Assembly: GCF_902686445.1 (NCBI RefSeq)
Contig: NW_025920107.1
Span: 682,001 to 746,000 of the forward strand
Length of the DNA: 64,000 nt
From: Sciurus carolinensis
Taxonomy: Eukaryota; Chordata; Mammalia; Rodentia; Sciuridae
Reading direction: 5' to 3'
The translations under genes and the position numbers were made by a program. Position 1 is the stretch's first letter. The number at the start of each line of letters is the position of its first letter. Shown one piece after another: positions 24,666 to 36,296 of this stretch. The notes beneath the pieces were generated by a model. The model was given only the letters and a program-made list of their open reading frames with translations. It searched no databases and had not been told where the DNA came from.

Positions 24666-25189
24666 TTGTTCTTTGTAGATATACATAACAATTAGGATAT
24701 TGTGACATATTTATTGAAACATGGAGTATATCAAATTCTAATTGGGATCCCAGTCTTGTGGTCATACATGATGTGATTCATTGTGTTGTATTTACATATG
24801 TAAGGAAAGTTTTGTCATTTTTTCCACTGTCTTTTCTATTCCTATACTCGTTCCCTTCATTTCCTTTTGTCTAATCTACTTATCTACTATTCTTCCCCAC
24901 TACTTTCTTGTGTTTTACATTCCATGTATCAGAGAGATTATTCAACCTTTGTATTTTGGGGTTTGTCTTATTTTACTTAGCATGATAGTCCATGCAAAGA
25001 TCCATCCATTTACTGGCAAATGTCAGAAAGTCATTCTTTTTTATATATGAGCAATATTTCATTGTGTATCTATACCACATTTTCTTTATCCATTCATCTG
25101 TTGAAGGGCTCTTTGATTGGTTCCATAGCTTAGCTATTGTGAATTGAGTTGCTGTAAGTATTGATGTGTCCACATCACTGTAGGAGACT
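24666..25189 (-). mobile_element. nested L1 3' end
   Basis: A second L1 3' UTR-to-ORF2-end segment that repeats text also present at 22560-23130 (TACATGATGTGATTCA-like, then the TTTATCCATTCATCTGTTGAAGG block). It lies within L1-B, so it is a later 5'-truncated insertion. Confidence 0.7.
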
Positions 25190-25380
25190 GATGTTTTTCT
25201 TTTCTTATGAGTGATTGAACCCAGGGATACTTAACTACTGAGTCACATCTTCAACTACCTTTTTCATATTTTATTTAGGGGCAAGGTCTTGCAGAATCAC
25301 TTGGGACTTGTTAAGTTGTTGAGGCTGTCTTTGAACTCCTGATCCTCCTGCCTCTGCCTCCAAAGCTGCTGGGACAGTAT
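25190..25380 (-). mobile_element. composite ID + 7SL (B4-like) SINE
   Basis: The left part matches a decayed minus-strand ID (GATTGAACCCAGGGATACT, CTACTGAGTCACAT). The right part matches a 7SL SINE (AAGGTCTTGCAGAATCAC, CTCCTGATCCTCCTGCCTCT, GCTGGGA). Together this is the B4-type composite. Confidence 0.75.
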
Positions 25381-25935
25381 ATTGATATTAACTCCTTTGG
25401 ATATAGAGTTTTAGAGTCTTCTAAATATAGGATCATCTCATCAGCAAATAGAGTTTGATCTCTTATTTTCTTACTTATATCACTTTAATTTCTTTCTTTG
25501 TCTAATTTCTCTGGCTAGAATTTCAAGGACTATGTTGAGTAGAAGTGGTAAAAGAGGGCATACCTCTCTTGTTCAAATTGTTATAAGAAATGCTTTCAAT
25601 ATTTCTCTATTTAGAATGTTGGTCTTGGTTTTGATGTGTATAATTTTTACAATGTTGAGGTATTTTCCTTCTATCCCTGATGTTTCTTTTTCTTTTTTAT
25701 TTTGCATTGCTGGGGGTTGAACCCAAGATATTATGCATGCAAGGCAGGCACTCTACCAACTGATCTATATCCCCAGACCTCTAGAGTTTTTAAGATGAAT
25801 GGATACTGTATGTTTTTCCATTTATTGAGAGAATCTGTGGTTCTTGTGTTTCAGTCTATTTATTTGATGGATTACATTTATTGATATATGTATATTGAAT
25901 CAATTGTGCATCCCTGGGATTAAACCCACTTAATC
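25381..25935 (-). mobile_element. L1-B continuation (reverse transcriptase region)
   Basis: It resumes L1 ORF2 RT text: the minus-strand FADDMI-equivalent near 25430, RSGKRGH-equivalent plus-strand text near 25545, and the GFIPGMQ-equivalent near 25910. It is interrupted by an ID at 25697-25780. Confidence 0.75.
25697..25780 (-). mobile_element. ID SINE
   Basis: Minus-strand ID: GCATTGCTGGGGGTTGAACC, then GCATGCAAGGCAGGCACTCTACC and ATATCCCCAGACC. Confidence 0.85.
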
Positions 25936-27623
25936 ATAAATTTTTAAATAATCAAAGAAAATACAGAACACTTTTATGAAAACATATAGCTTACTTATGG
26001 TGACTTTCTAGTTCACTGACTTCCTAATTAAATAAAAGTTTCAAAACTACACTTCCATTAAGCTTTTGATATAATTATAAAATATACAATAATGAGCAAA
26101 CATTTGCTTTACAACTAAAAGTAGACACAGATGTAAATTCTATTTTCATAACCATTTTGCAAATACACCTTCCTCTCATCCCTTAGGGACTTTACTTTAA
26201 AAGTGAACTAGAAATGACTATTTGCTGCTTCTTTTACCTTAACCGCATTTGCAATTCATTATTGTTCTTAACCCTTACCCACATTGATTTAAGTTACATC
26301 TATAATTGTACAGTTAAAGTGTACTGTATTTTGTTCCCCAATTTTTTGGAAATTTCCTACATTTGTAAATTCTTAAGTCAAAGATCTTGACCATAGCAGA
26401 GGTTTCTGTACACTTTCCTCAGGCTCCATCTTCAATGGGGTTGGGGTGCAGTAGATCCTGGTGTAGAAAAGGACCTATCTTGCATCCCAGGATGTGTGAC
26501 ATGGAAAACAAATGAAGAAAAACTGGTGAAGAATTTAATTTATCTATACTGGCTGAGTGGCCAGATGCTCATAGAACCAACATCATTTTTAAAAAATTAG
26601 GCATTTCCTCATGTGGGTCATATGTTCCAAAATAAACCCTGTTTTAGACTTATGAAGTATCACTAAAGGGATCTAAAGGGCTTGAGCTTGAGGAATCTTA
26701 TCTAGAATGTACTGGTTCAATTACTCTTCAATTCTCAAACAAAATCAAGTTACATAGAGAATGCTTAGCCAAATATATATGTCAAAGGTACAGAGGCACC
26801 ATGCCTTTTTTTCCCCACATTGGATTTTTCTCCCAAGTCTTAACCTTAGAAGGTAATTTCTAGGTTTGTAAACATTTCATAGCACCACACTTCTTAAAAT
26901 TTCTGCTAAACTTTGAGGTTATTGCATAGACGTTTTGCTCAAAAAGTCCGAATTTTGTTTTACATTGCAAGAATATCATTTGTCCACAAATTAACAAAAA
27001 TCAAAAGTGATTCAAATGATTGAATCTAGTTAAATGGATTCCATTTCCTCATTGTATAATTCTGTTTTACTCCTATAAATAACAGAAGGTGGTTTCAGAA
27101 ACGGAGAAATTTTTTGTAAAAATTATGATCATTTGTTATTTCTTCATTGATGAATTTATAGATTTTGGGAATATTTTGAAATGGTGCTTCTGTTTTTCAA
27201 TAATTTTTACTTATGTGGGTTTTGCTTAAATGTAAGACTAGCTCTTCAAACTTAAATTTGAATAATACTGCTTCAGATCCTATAAGATTAATTCCTTAAA
27301 TCTTTGAGTCTAACCTCAAATTTAATTCATAGAATCTCATTGCCAATGAATTGTAGAGTTTTGATGACCTGGCCTCTGGTTTTGAAGGGTAAAAGCATTT
27401 CAGTTAATTACTGCAATTTAATAAATATAATTCAGAACAATATCATTCTTAGGATGGTTGTATTTCTTAATTTGTTCTTGGGTATCTGGGAGAGTTCATT
27501 GAGATATAATGATGTGTACCTTTCATATAAAGTTTTGAGAATTAATGATGTTTTATCTTCAATTAGATCATTAGTTTGATATTCACTGAGATTTAAAAAC
27601 ATAGCATTTGCCATTCTCTCATT
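25936..27623. other. unassigned AT-rich DNA
   Basis: No gene, SINE or L1 recognised. Confidence 0.4.
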
Positions 27624-27805
27624 ATTTTTGTACTGGGAATTGAAACCAGGATCAGTTTACTGATAAACTACATACAGTCCTATTTCTTTTTAATTTTGAG
27701 GCATGTTCTTGCTGAGATGTTGAGGCTGGCATCAAACTTGTAGTCCTCCTGCCTCAGATACTTGATTCACTGGGATTATAGACATGTGACATCATGCTCA
27801 TTCAC
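27624..27805 (-). mobile_element. composite ID + 7SL (B4-like) SINE, decayed
   Basis: Minus-strand ID-like start (TACTGGGAATTGAAACCAGG) followed by 7SL-type text (TTGAGGCATGTTCTTGCTGAG, GTCCTCCTGCCTCAG, CACTGGGATTATAG). Confidence 0.75.
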
Positions 27806-27811
27806 TACCCT

Positions 27812-27912
27812 CTTTTTATTTTTATTTTATTTATTTGTGGTACTGGGGATTGAACCCAGGGCCTTGTGCTTGCAAGGCATGTACTCTACCAACTGAGCTA
27901 TACCCCCAACCT
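27812..27912 (-). mobile_element. ID SINE
   Basis: A well-preserved minus-strand ID: T-rich run, GGTACTGGGGATTGAACCC, AGGGCCTTGTGCTTGCAAGG, CCAACTGAGCTATACCCCC. Confidence 0.95.
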
Positions 27913-28711
27913 TTTCTCTATTTTGTTTGTTTTATCCCCTTTTTAATTACCAGAGATAGCCTCTTCTATATCTGATTTTAGAGTTGTTGATCCAACTAAA
28001 TTTACTTTGGAATTATAAAAACTTAATAACTCTACCCAAGAAAAGGTAACTTTGTGATGACATATCTGAATCACAAGTATGTAGGTAGATTTCTAATGAA
28101 AGAGGTAATAAAACATAGCAGTACCTTGAAGAACTCCATCTTCCCCCTTACTAACACTCTTTAAAAGTATGGTAATAAATTGAAATGAGTACAAATATTT
28201 TCTTAAAATTTTCCAAGGACCTCATTTATAGTTGATTGGTTCTTTTTTTTTTTCCATCCCCCATTTATACTTGATCATGTGGCACATAGTTACAGTTCAA
28301 TTATGGCATCTTCTGTGGCTAGAGTCATACTTGACAGTGATATGCACAAAAAGGTGAGGGTCTGTGCCAGCTCTGGGAAAGTTAATGAGAAGGGCAGAGA
28401 TGCCCACATAATCAGCTAACTCTAGTACTGAGGTAAAACTGCTTTTCTTAGCAAAGTAAACATGATATAAGTAACAGGTTTTTTGTTGCCTTCTACAAGG
28501 CAAATATGGGTTAATGGTGTGGTGTTACCCCAATTGCACAAATTTCTCTATCTTCATGCTGTAAATAGAAATTTGCAAGAATGTAGCCAATGATGTGTTC
28601 AGTGCTCAGATAATACAACTAGAGTTCTCTCTGCCTCAGATTTATTAACCTGAAGACAAGATTGTAAGTTGTTCCTTTTAATGTCATATGAAAATCAACA
28701 GAGAGATGGAG

Positions 28712-28752
<41 letters not shown>

Positions 28753-29599
28753 ACGGGTGGACGGGTGGGGGAGTTGGCCAAAACCAAATTACTAAGACCT
28801 GCCACAAGTTTGTTTACTTTATTATAAACAAAGACCAAACAGCAAATATCTTTGTCATTTCCAATCTTGTTTTGCTGCTCCAACTTTGCACTTGGTCTGA
28901 GTGGAATAGGTTTTGACATCACCTTGAATGGTGTTTTCCCTGAAATATGTGAGAGTTCTTCTATGGGGGATATAGGGAGAAACATTAAATACTTTGATGC
29001 AAACTGTGTCTTAGAACCACTGGAACATGATGTTCCCAGATAACAGAGACTTTATTTTATTTACTTCCTTATCCCAAGTATATCAAACATTGACTACCAT
29101 GGTGGAATAAACACATATAGAAATGATTGAATATTAACAGATTATAAATTTCACAGATGTCTTTGTGTTCTTCCTTGAACAACCTATGTGAGGGGGGAAA
29201 AGGCACTGAGGATGGTTTGCTAGATATGTTGCACTAGTTTGCTAAATTGTATGCAAAAAGGAGGGTTCAGCCCCAAAAAATTGTCCTTGATTTTTCTTGC
29301 TATAAGCCACATTTTAATTATCCCAATTTTTTCCTGAAAAAATAAAACCACACATTCCTTCCATTTTCACAAGTCATTGAAGTGTTAGAATAAAGTTGTG
29401 TACTTCAGAGAACAGAGGATGTAACTTTCAACAATATTTTTTCTAAATTCTCCAGTACTTTATTTCAGTGAGAATAATAAAAATATTTTTTCTTTTCTGT
29501 TTAAGGAATTTTATGCCATATTCTTGGAAGCATATTTACATCCAATCTCTCTCACCAATGGGTCAGTGTTATGATTCAAGAAAACAATGATGATAAAAT
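27913..29599. other. unassigned DNA with a microsatellite
   Basis: Apart from the GA repeat at 28712-28750 I recognise nothing. Frames at 28297-28503 (minus) and 28852-29043 (plus) have no identifiable motif. The segment around 28790-29130 has some LTR-like composition but no firm ends. Confidence 0.4.
28712..28750 (+). repeat. (GA)n microsatellite
   Basis: About 18 GA units with one interruption at the left. It creates the Ser-Leu runs seen in the minus-strand frames. Confidence 0.95.
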
Positions 29600-30596
29600 T
29601 AATATAATCCAAATGTAATTATTCTACCTGGTCATTCTCTAAATTACTAACTTTATCTTGAATTCCACTTTATCAGGTATGAGACTAGAAACACCTGCTT
29701 CCTTATGAGATTCATGTGAATGATAAGTTTCTACCATCCTTTTACCTTCAGTGTGTGAATGTCTTTGCCTATGAGGTGAGATGACTGGAGACAGAATATT
29801 GTTTGGTCTTGTTTTTTAATCCAACCTACCAGCCTGTGTCTTTGGAGTGATAAATTGACTACACTAACACTCAGCATTATTATTGGAAGATAAATTTTAT
29901 TTCCTAGCATTTTGATTTATTTCTAGTTTTAAATTTGAATTAGATTTTCTTTTGATATACCATTCTTCAAGTGTAGTTTCATCCTCTGATAGTTTTCATA
30001 TGTGTTCTCCATTCCTTCCTCATGAAATATTCATTTAATACATTTTGTAGTGCCAGCTTTCTCATTGTGAATTCTTTTAACTTGTGTTTATCAAAAGTTA
30101 TGAAAGGTTTTTATTTCATCCTCAAATATGAATTTTGTTTTTCCAGGGAATAGTATTCTTGAATAGCATACATTTTTTTTGGAACTTTGTTTAAATTATT
30201 TAAACTTCTCCTAGTTTTTATGGCCTGGGTTGAAAACTCACCTGAAATCCAGATTGGTCTATTTCTAAATGTGACCATTTTTCTCTAGCTGCTTTAAAAA
30301 TTCTGTCCTTTTTCTGTAGGTTAGGCAGAAAGGTGCCTCGAAATGGATATGCTGTAATTTTGTATATTTGGAGTGCTGTATGCCTCCTGTATTTGATTTT
30401 TCATTTTATTTTTAAAATTTGTAAGTTTTCTTGTTATTATTTTATTGAAAATATTGTGCATTCCTTTAATTTATACCTCTGAGCCCCTATAATGCCTAGA
30501 TTTTAACTTTTAATATTATCTCATAATTCTTGAAAATTCTATTCATGGTCTCTTACCATTTTTTCTCCATGATCAAGTTTATTTTGAAGACCATGG

Positions 30597-30706
30597 GGCC
30601 AGGGTTGTGGTAGAGCACTTGCCTCAAAAATGTAAGGCACTGAGTTCAATTCTCAGCACCACATATAAGTGAATAAAATAAAGGTCTATCACACAATATT
30701 TAAAAG
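30597..30706 (+). mobile_element. ID-type SINE with 3' extension
   Basis: A plus-strand head (CAGGGTTGTGGTAGAGCACT, GAGTTCAATTCTCAGCACCA) followed by CATATAAGTGAATAAAATAAAGGTCTATCA, the same extended tail as at 21413-21540. Confidence 0.8.
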
Positions 30707-30782
30707 TAAATTATGTCATTTTGTTTGTTGCCTGAAATATATCTTTCAAATGATCTAGTCTATTAGTAATGCTTTCTGTTAA

Positions 30783-30838
30783 TTTTTTTAATTTATTTTA
30801 ATTGTAAACAAATGGGATACATGTTGATTCTCTGTTTG
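30783..30838 (-). mobile_element. ultra-short L1 3' tail
   Basis: The string ATTGTAAACAAATGGGATAC, continuing to CTCTGTTT, matches the extreme 3' end of L1-Y (about 47663-47700). It is preceded by a T-rich run and interrupts the ORF1 text of L1-C. Only about 55 bp, so severely 5'-truncated. Confidence 0.7.
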
Positions 30839-31639
30839 AATTATTAACTTGGTATATTAATTCTTTCATTTCAAGTATTTCCAGTTGATTCTACTTCAAA
30901 ATGATCTTTCACTTCTTTTATTTTCTCTCTGATTCCACTCTTTACATCATATTTTACCTCTTAGATCATCTTATCTATTAACTTTCTGTATTTCATCCCT
31001 GACATTTCCTGCACTTCAATGTCAACAGAGTCTACTGTGAATCATTCTGTTTTGTTGTGGAAGTTTTCCCTTTCTTCTTCATATTGTTTATGTATCTACT
31101 CATCTATTTGAATGGATTTGAAGTAGTGGGCTTCTACTCTGGAAGCTCTTAGTGATCTTGTAGGTTTACCGTGCCTCACAGATTAGGGGAGTCAAAAAAA
31201 AGCAAAAACCCTTATATATAATATATGGGATTAAATTAAGTACTTAGTTCCTTTTATGACATCTACAATGTTGGTTGACACAGTAAGCAAAAATGGTGAG
31301 ATCAGCAATTTCAGTAAAAACAATAGGTACTCATAAATTATGTCTGTCATAAACTCAAATAATAGGTATTATGAATTTTTGTGTATTAACTGTTGCTATA
31401 GCATTAGTGGTAGGGTCTGACATTTTATAAATCAGTGGTAAGAGAAATTAAAAATAGAATTAAGAGGAAAGAAGTGATCAGAGGGTAGAAAAAGGTTTGC
31501 AATTTCAAAAGTTGAATAGGGCTGATGCAGAGGCAACATAGGATGTGTTGTTTATGAGGAGGAGGAGAAGAAATAGAGGTATAAAAAAAGCAAGAGTGAA
31601 AGAGCAGACAATGAGTTTGTCTTTTATTGGTTTGTCTTC

Positions 31640-32945
31640 TATTTCAATTTTTAAATTAGTGTATTATTGATACACATAAAATTGAAATTCACTGTGATTT
31701 TTTCATTTATGTACATGAGTTTTGTTTGTTTCATTCTACTATTTATCCCTCTCTTTGTCCCCTTTCCCTTCCCTATAACCCATTCCTTTACTCCACAGAT
31801 GTCTCTTCTATTTTCACTGGATTTCCCCTTTTTCCATTATTTGGTCAAGCATTCACATATGAGGGGAAACATTTGATCCTTCACTTTCTGAGTCTGGTTT
31901 ATTTCACATAAAATTGTGCTTTTCAGTTTAATCAATTTTCCATCAAGTGCTATCATTTTATTCTTCTGTATGACTAATTAAAACTCCATTGTTTATACAC
32001 ACCATAATTTCTTTATCCATTAGTCTGTTGATGGGTATGTGGGCTGGTTTTGGAATTTGGTTATTGTGAATTGTGTTGCTTTAAACACTGAAGTGGCTGT
32101 GCCTTTATAGTATGCTGATTTTAGATGTTTAGATATATACAGAGGAGTGGAACAACTGGGTGCACTATAACTTCCTATTCTTCTGTGTGTTCATATAGAA
32201 ACATAGAAAAGTTATGTCTCATTCATTCTACTGTCATTCTTATTCCTATCCCCTCCTTTCCCTTCATTCTCCTTTATCTAATCCAATAAACTCCTCTACT
32301 TTGTTTCCCCCTGATATGTGGATCCCTCACATTATTCACATTATTCTTGGTAATGGCTATTGTGAGTGGAGTGAGTTAAAATTTTGATGTAGTTCTTTTT
32401 GAATGTAGTAGTTTTATTGAAGTATAGGAAAAGAGCAAGGGGGACAATAATAAACTTTCTCCTCCATGCAGTTTTGATTTGCATTTTCCTGATTGCTGGA
32501 GATGTTGAACATTTTTCATATATATGTTGGCCATTCGTATTTCTTCTCATGAGCAATGTGTGTTTAGATTTTTTCCCCATTCAGTAAATGGGGGAGTTCA
32601 TGGTGTTTCCAGTTCTTTTTATATTCTGTATATTAATTTCCTATCTGAGGAGAAGGTGAAAAAGATTTTCTTCCATTGTTAGGCTCTTTATTCATTTTTG
32701 TTTTCTTTGTGTTGAAGAAGTTTTGAAATTTTATTTCATCCTACTTATTGATTCTTGGTTTTATTTCTTGTGTGGAAGTTTATGCATTTATCAATATATT
32801 GGAGCGTTGGACCTACATTTTCTTTGAGCAACTGTAGTTTCTGGTTTTATTCCTAGGTCTTTGATCCACTTGGTGTTGGCTTTTGTGCAGGGTGAGAAAT
32901 AGTGATCAAGTTTTATTTTTTCTACATATGAATATCCTGTTTTCA
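31640..32945 (-). mobile_element. L1-D: nested L1 3' portions
   Basis: L1 3' UTR and ORF2-end text at 31640-32175, then a break with more 3'-type sequence. ORF2 C-terminal text follows at about 32340-32940, where the CSTSPAIRKMQIKTA-like peptide is readable on the minus strand. At least two copies or an internal rearrangement are involved. Boundaries are approximate. Confidence 0.65.
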
Positions 32946-34040
32946 TAGCACCATTTCTTTTTTTTTAATTTTATTATTATTATTTTTATTTAGTTTTTAA
33001 TTTTTTTCCCAGCTGCATTTTGATTCATTGTACATAAATGGAGTACATCTTTTTGTTTCTATAGTTGTACGCAATGTAGATTCCTACCACTCATGTAATC
33101 ATACATGTACATAAGGACTGATATCTGTCTCATTCCACCATTTTTATACCCCCTCCCTCTCATTTCCTTTTATATTTTCTGAAGTTCCTCCATTATTCTC
33201 TCATTCCTCACACCCCACTCCCATTATATATCATTATCCACTTATCAGAGAAAACATTCAGCTTTTGGTTTTTTGGGCTTGGTTTATTTCAGTTAGCATG
33301 ATATTCTCCAATTCCATCCATTTATTTGCAAATGCCATAATATTATTTTTTATGGCTGAATAGTATTCCATTATGTATATATTTTGAGGGTTGTCTTGGA
33401 CAAGATGGTGCCTGGCATTGAGCCAAAGGGCGCTGGATACCAAAATAAGGAAGTACCAAAAAGGTTGCTTGCCTACTAGTTCCTTGGAGACTTATGATGT
33501 GTTGATGCCAGGCTCTAGGATTGGCTATCTAATATCATGCCACGTGTGGACATCTCGTGATTCATATAGTACTATGCTGACATTCCTCTGTGTGCTCTCC
33601 TGTGTGAGAGAAAGCTTTGCTATAATTGGCTGATAAGCTAGGAGCCTGGGGGAGGAGAGAGTGAGAGGGTAGAAGAAGAGAGATAGTGGCAGAACAAAGG
33701 AGGCAAAAAAACAGGGAGGACACAATAAATCTGGTCAACTAAAGATTGGTGGTGTCTCCTTTCTCCATGCCAGTTCCGCTGGACAGAACATATATATATA
33801 TCAGAGTTTCTTTATCCATTCATCTGTTGAAGAGCATCTAGGTTGGTTCCACAATCTAGCTATTGTGAACTGAGCTGCTATAAACGTTGATGTGGCTGTG
33901 TTACTATAGTTTGCTGATTTTAGATCCTTTGAGTATAAACTAAGTAGTGGGATAACTGAGTCAAAAGGTGGGTTTATTCCAAGTTTTCTTAGGATTCTCC
34001 ATACTGCTTTCCAGAGTGGCTGCACCGTTTCTTAAAAGTC
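32946..34040 (-). mobile_element. L1-E: L1 3' end interrupted by a solo LTR
   Basis: A T-rich tail at 32950-33010 is followed by L1 3' UTR-type text and the end of ORF2. The minus-strand frame 33258-33443 has [12 protein letters not shown], typical of the ORF2p C-terminus. The copy is broken at about 33385 by an LTR and resumes at 33791 with [14 protein letters not shown] coding text (33801-34025). Confidence 0.75.
33385..33790 (+). repeat. probable solo LTR inserted in L1-E
   Basis: About 406 bp of non-L1 sequence split a continuous L1. It starts TGAGGGTTG and ends GGACAGAACA (TG...CA), with AATAAA near 33725 and a short U5-like end. The flanks are TA-rich (TATATAT), so the target duplication is ambiguous. 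It has no primer site or internal genes. Family unknown. Confidence 0.6.
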
Positions 34041-34119
34041 TCTTTTGTCCAAAATATATTTTTGGTAGTTTCATCACATTGTCAGGTCACTGTATTTATG
34101 TGGATTTGTCTGTGTTTTC

Positions 34120-34325
34120 TATTCCATTGGTTATATATATGTCTTATATATATATACATATGTAAAAAATTTATATGTATATATTTATGTATATGTATTT
34201 ATTTATATGTATTTACATATAAATTTTTATATAAATGTATATAAATTACATATAAATATGTATATGTAATTTATATAAATTACATATAAATTTTTATATG
34301 TAAATTAAAATATACATATAAATTA
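34120..34325. repeat. AT-rich low-complexity tract
   Basis: About 200 bp of TATA, TATAAA and ATGTAT runs next to L1 text, with alternating TATATG/CATATA-like repeats. No other feature. Confidence 0.85.
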
Positions 34326-34329
34326 TTTT

Positions 34330-35429
34330 TGGTACTGGTGATTGAACATAGAAATGATTTGCCGATTAGCTATGTTACCAGTAACCACTTTTAAATGATT
34401 TCCATATTTTCATTAGTACATTATAGTTTTACATAATTATGAGATTTATTGTTACATATTCATACATGCATTCAATATAAAAATATACATCATTTTCCAG
34501 TGTTTTTCTTTTCTTTTTCCCTTCTTCCCCCAGGTTCCTTTCTTCATTTTCTATTTGTTCTTTTTAGATATACATGATGGTGAGTATATTCTTGGTAATT
34601 GCTATTGTGAGTGGAGTGAGTTAAAATATTCTTGCAATATAGCTTATTCTAATTAGGATCCTATTCTTGTGGTTGTACATGATGTAGAATTTTACTGGTT
34701 GGGTATTCATATGTGAAAATAGGACAGTTATATAAAATTTATTTTAATGTCTTTTCTATTCCCATGCCACTCCCTTATATTTTTTCCTCTTTGTCTAATC
34801 CAATGAACTTCTGTTTTTCCCTTCAACCCCTTATTGTGTGTTAGCATCCACATATTAGAGAAAATATTTGGCCTATGATCTTTTGGGACTGGCTTATTTC
34901 ACTTAGCATGACAGTGATTCATCTATTTAACAGCAAATGGCATAATCTCATTCTTCTTTGTGGATGAGTAATATTTCATTGTGTATACATACCATATTGT
35001 CTTTATCTATTCATCTGTTGAGGGCCACCAAGTTTGGTTCTATAGCTTTGCTCTTGTGAAGTGAGCTCCATCATTCTAGTAAGCTGATTTTAATTTTTTT
35101 GATATCTACTGAGGAGTGGGAAAACTGGGTCAAATGGTGGTTCCATTCCATAATTTCTGAGGAATGTCCATATTCCTTTCGAGAGTGTTTTCGCCAATTT
35201 GCAGTCCCACCAGCAATGTAAGAGTGAACATTTTTCCCCACATTCTCACGAACATTTATTATTGTATTCTTGATAATTGCCATTCTGACTGGAATGGGAT
35301 GGAATCTCAGTAGTTTTAATTTGCATTCATCTAAATGCTAAAGACATTAAACATTTTCTCACATATTTGTTGACCATTTGTATTTCTTCTGTGAAGTGCT
35401 TGCTAAGTTTCTTTGCTTATTTATTGATT
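34330..35429 (-). mobile_element. L1-F 3' part, left of ERV-2
   Basis: L1 3' UTR and ORF2 C-terminal text (about 34550-35429). It stops at the ERV-2 target site and resumes after 43325, so ERV-2 split this old L1. The ID-like scrap at 34325-34385 is too decayed to call. Confidence 0.8.
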
Positions 35430-35435
35430 ATTTTG

Positions 35436-36040
35436 TATCGCGTTCCCTCTGGCCGCAGAGAGAGACACGACAAACGTCTGAAGCTTTGGAAGTTTATTGT
35501 GCACAGTCTTCCTTTCTTTCCCTCTTTTCTAATCCCTTTCTCTCTTTTCTTTCTCTCGCTCTCTTTCCCTCTGCTTAACTCTCGCCTGCTCCGGTCGCTC
35601 CACTCCTCCCGCTCGGCTCACACCTGCTTCGGTCGCTCCGCTTCTCCCGCTCGGCTCACGCCTACTTTGGCCGCTCCGCTTCTCCCGCTCGGCTCACGTC
35701 CTCGCTCGCACTCTTCTTCCTCGCTTCTTCTCCTGCTCCCAGCTTCTTCTTCTCTCAGCTTCTTCTTACTCCCAGCTTCCGCTTCAGCCGCTGCCTACTC
35801 CCCCACCCACCAAGCTTATATACACTTCAACCAATCAGGGGAGAGCACACGAGGTAAACGCGCGGACAGCTGCAGGCATAGAATAGGTACACGAGGGGGG
35901 CATGCTCTAATCACATCGTTAACTAGCCAATCATTGGAATTCGCTGGTTGTTTAGCTGGTTGTATAGCTGGCCGCTTTTGGCTCAGCGCCAGGCGCCATC
36001 TTGACCGTGCTCAAGGCTGGGGTTCCCGGGAACCCCGACA
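35436..36040 (-). repeat. ERV-2 3' LTR
   Basis: 605 bp. The minus strand begins TGTCGGGGTTCCCGGGAACC and ends CGCGATA (TG...TA, not CA). The TATA box is TATATAAG at about 35815-35824 and AATAAA is at 35493-35498. The strand is purine-rich just before the poly(A) signal. It holds three 38-bp tandem units (35585, 35623 and 35661). Confidence 0.95.
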
Positions 36041-36056
36041 TATCCCCCTTCTTTAT
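36041..36056 (-). other. ERV-2 polypurine tract
   Basis: The minus strand reads AAAGAAGGGGGA followed by TA, immediately upstream of the 3' LTR. This is the expected plus-strand primer for reverse transcription and matches the betaretroviral form. Confidence 0.9.
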
Positions 36057-36296
36057 TATTAAACTAAGGCTTGGGACCATGTCTGTCTTAGGCTGAGTGG
36101 TCAGCATATGTCCTTACCCATCATCAGAGCCTGCAGAGCATGCTGCAGCTCCTGTCTTAGGTTGGTACACAGCCACCTCCTTCATTACCCGTCTTTGACT
36201 ACCGGTCCAGCATCAAGAGCCTACTAATGGGGGGCTGTCGGCCTTTAGGGCGGTCATGGCCTGATGAAAGATAATTTGATCTCTCTATTGGCTAGC
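36057..36296. other. ERV-2 3' non-coding region
   Basis: Between the envelope remnant and the polypurine tract. No gene seen. Confidence 0.5.

Larger units (their letters stand above)
29600..31150 (-). mobile_element. L1-C: decayed L1 5' part (ORF2 start, ORF1)
   Basis: Text parallel to the L1-A 9100-10430 region: the start of the endonuclease (about 29640-29900), the ORF1 C-terminal part (about 30000-30400), and the ORF1 coiled-coil and N-terminal part (to about 31100). It contains an ID and a very short L1 tail. No readable protein remains. Confidence 0.75.

Noticed and set aside
28297..28503. 68-codon minus-strand frame that looked protein-like
   Set aside because: I could not match it to any family, and the flanks give no sign of a retrocopy tail or exon boundaries.
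28619..28985. Minus-strand frames with Ser-Leu repeats
   Set aside because: They are produced by the GA microsatellite.
34325..34385. Another ID SINE
   Set aside because: Only a loose GGTACTGGTGATTGAAC match; too decayed to separate from chance.
35367..36062. 231-codon plus-strand Ser/Leu-rich frame
   Set aside because: It lies across the ERV-2 3' LTR. The composition comes from the CT-rich strand and tandem units, and a partial copy appears in the other LTR.
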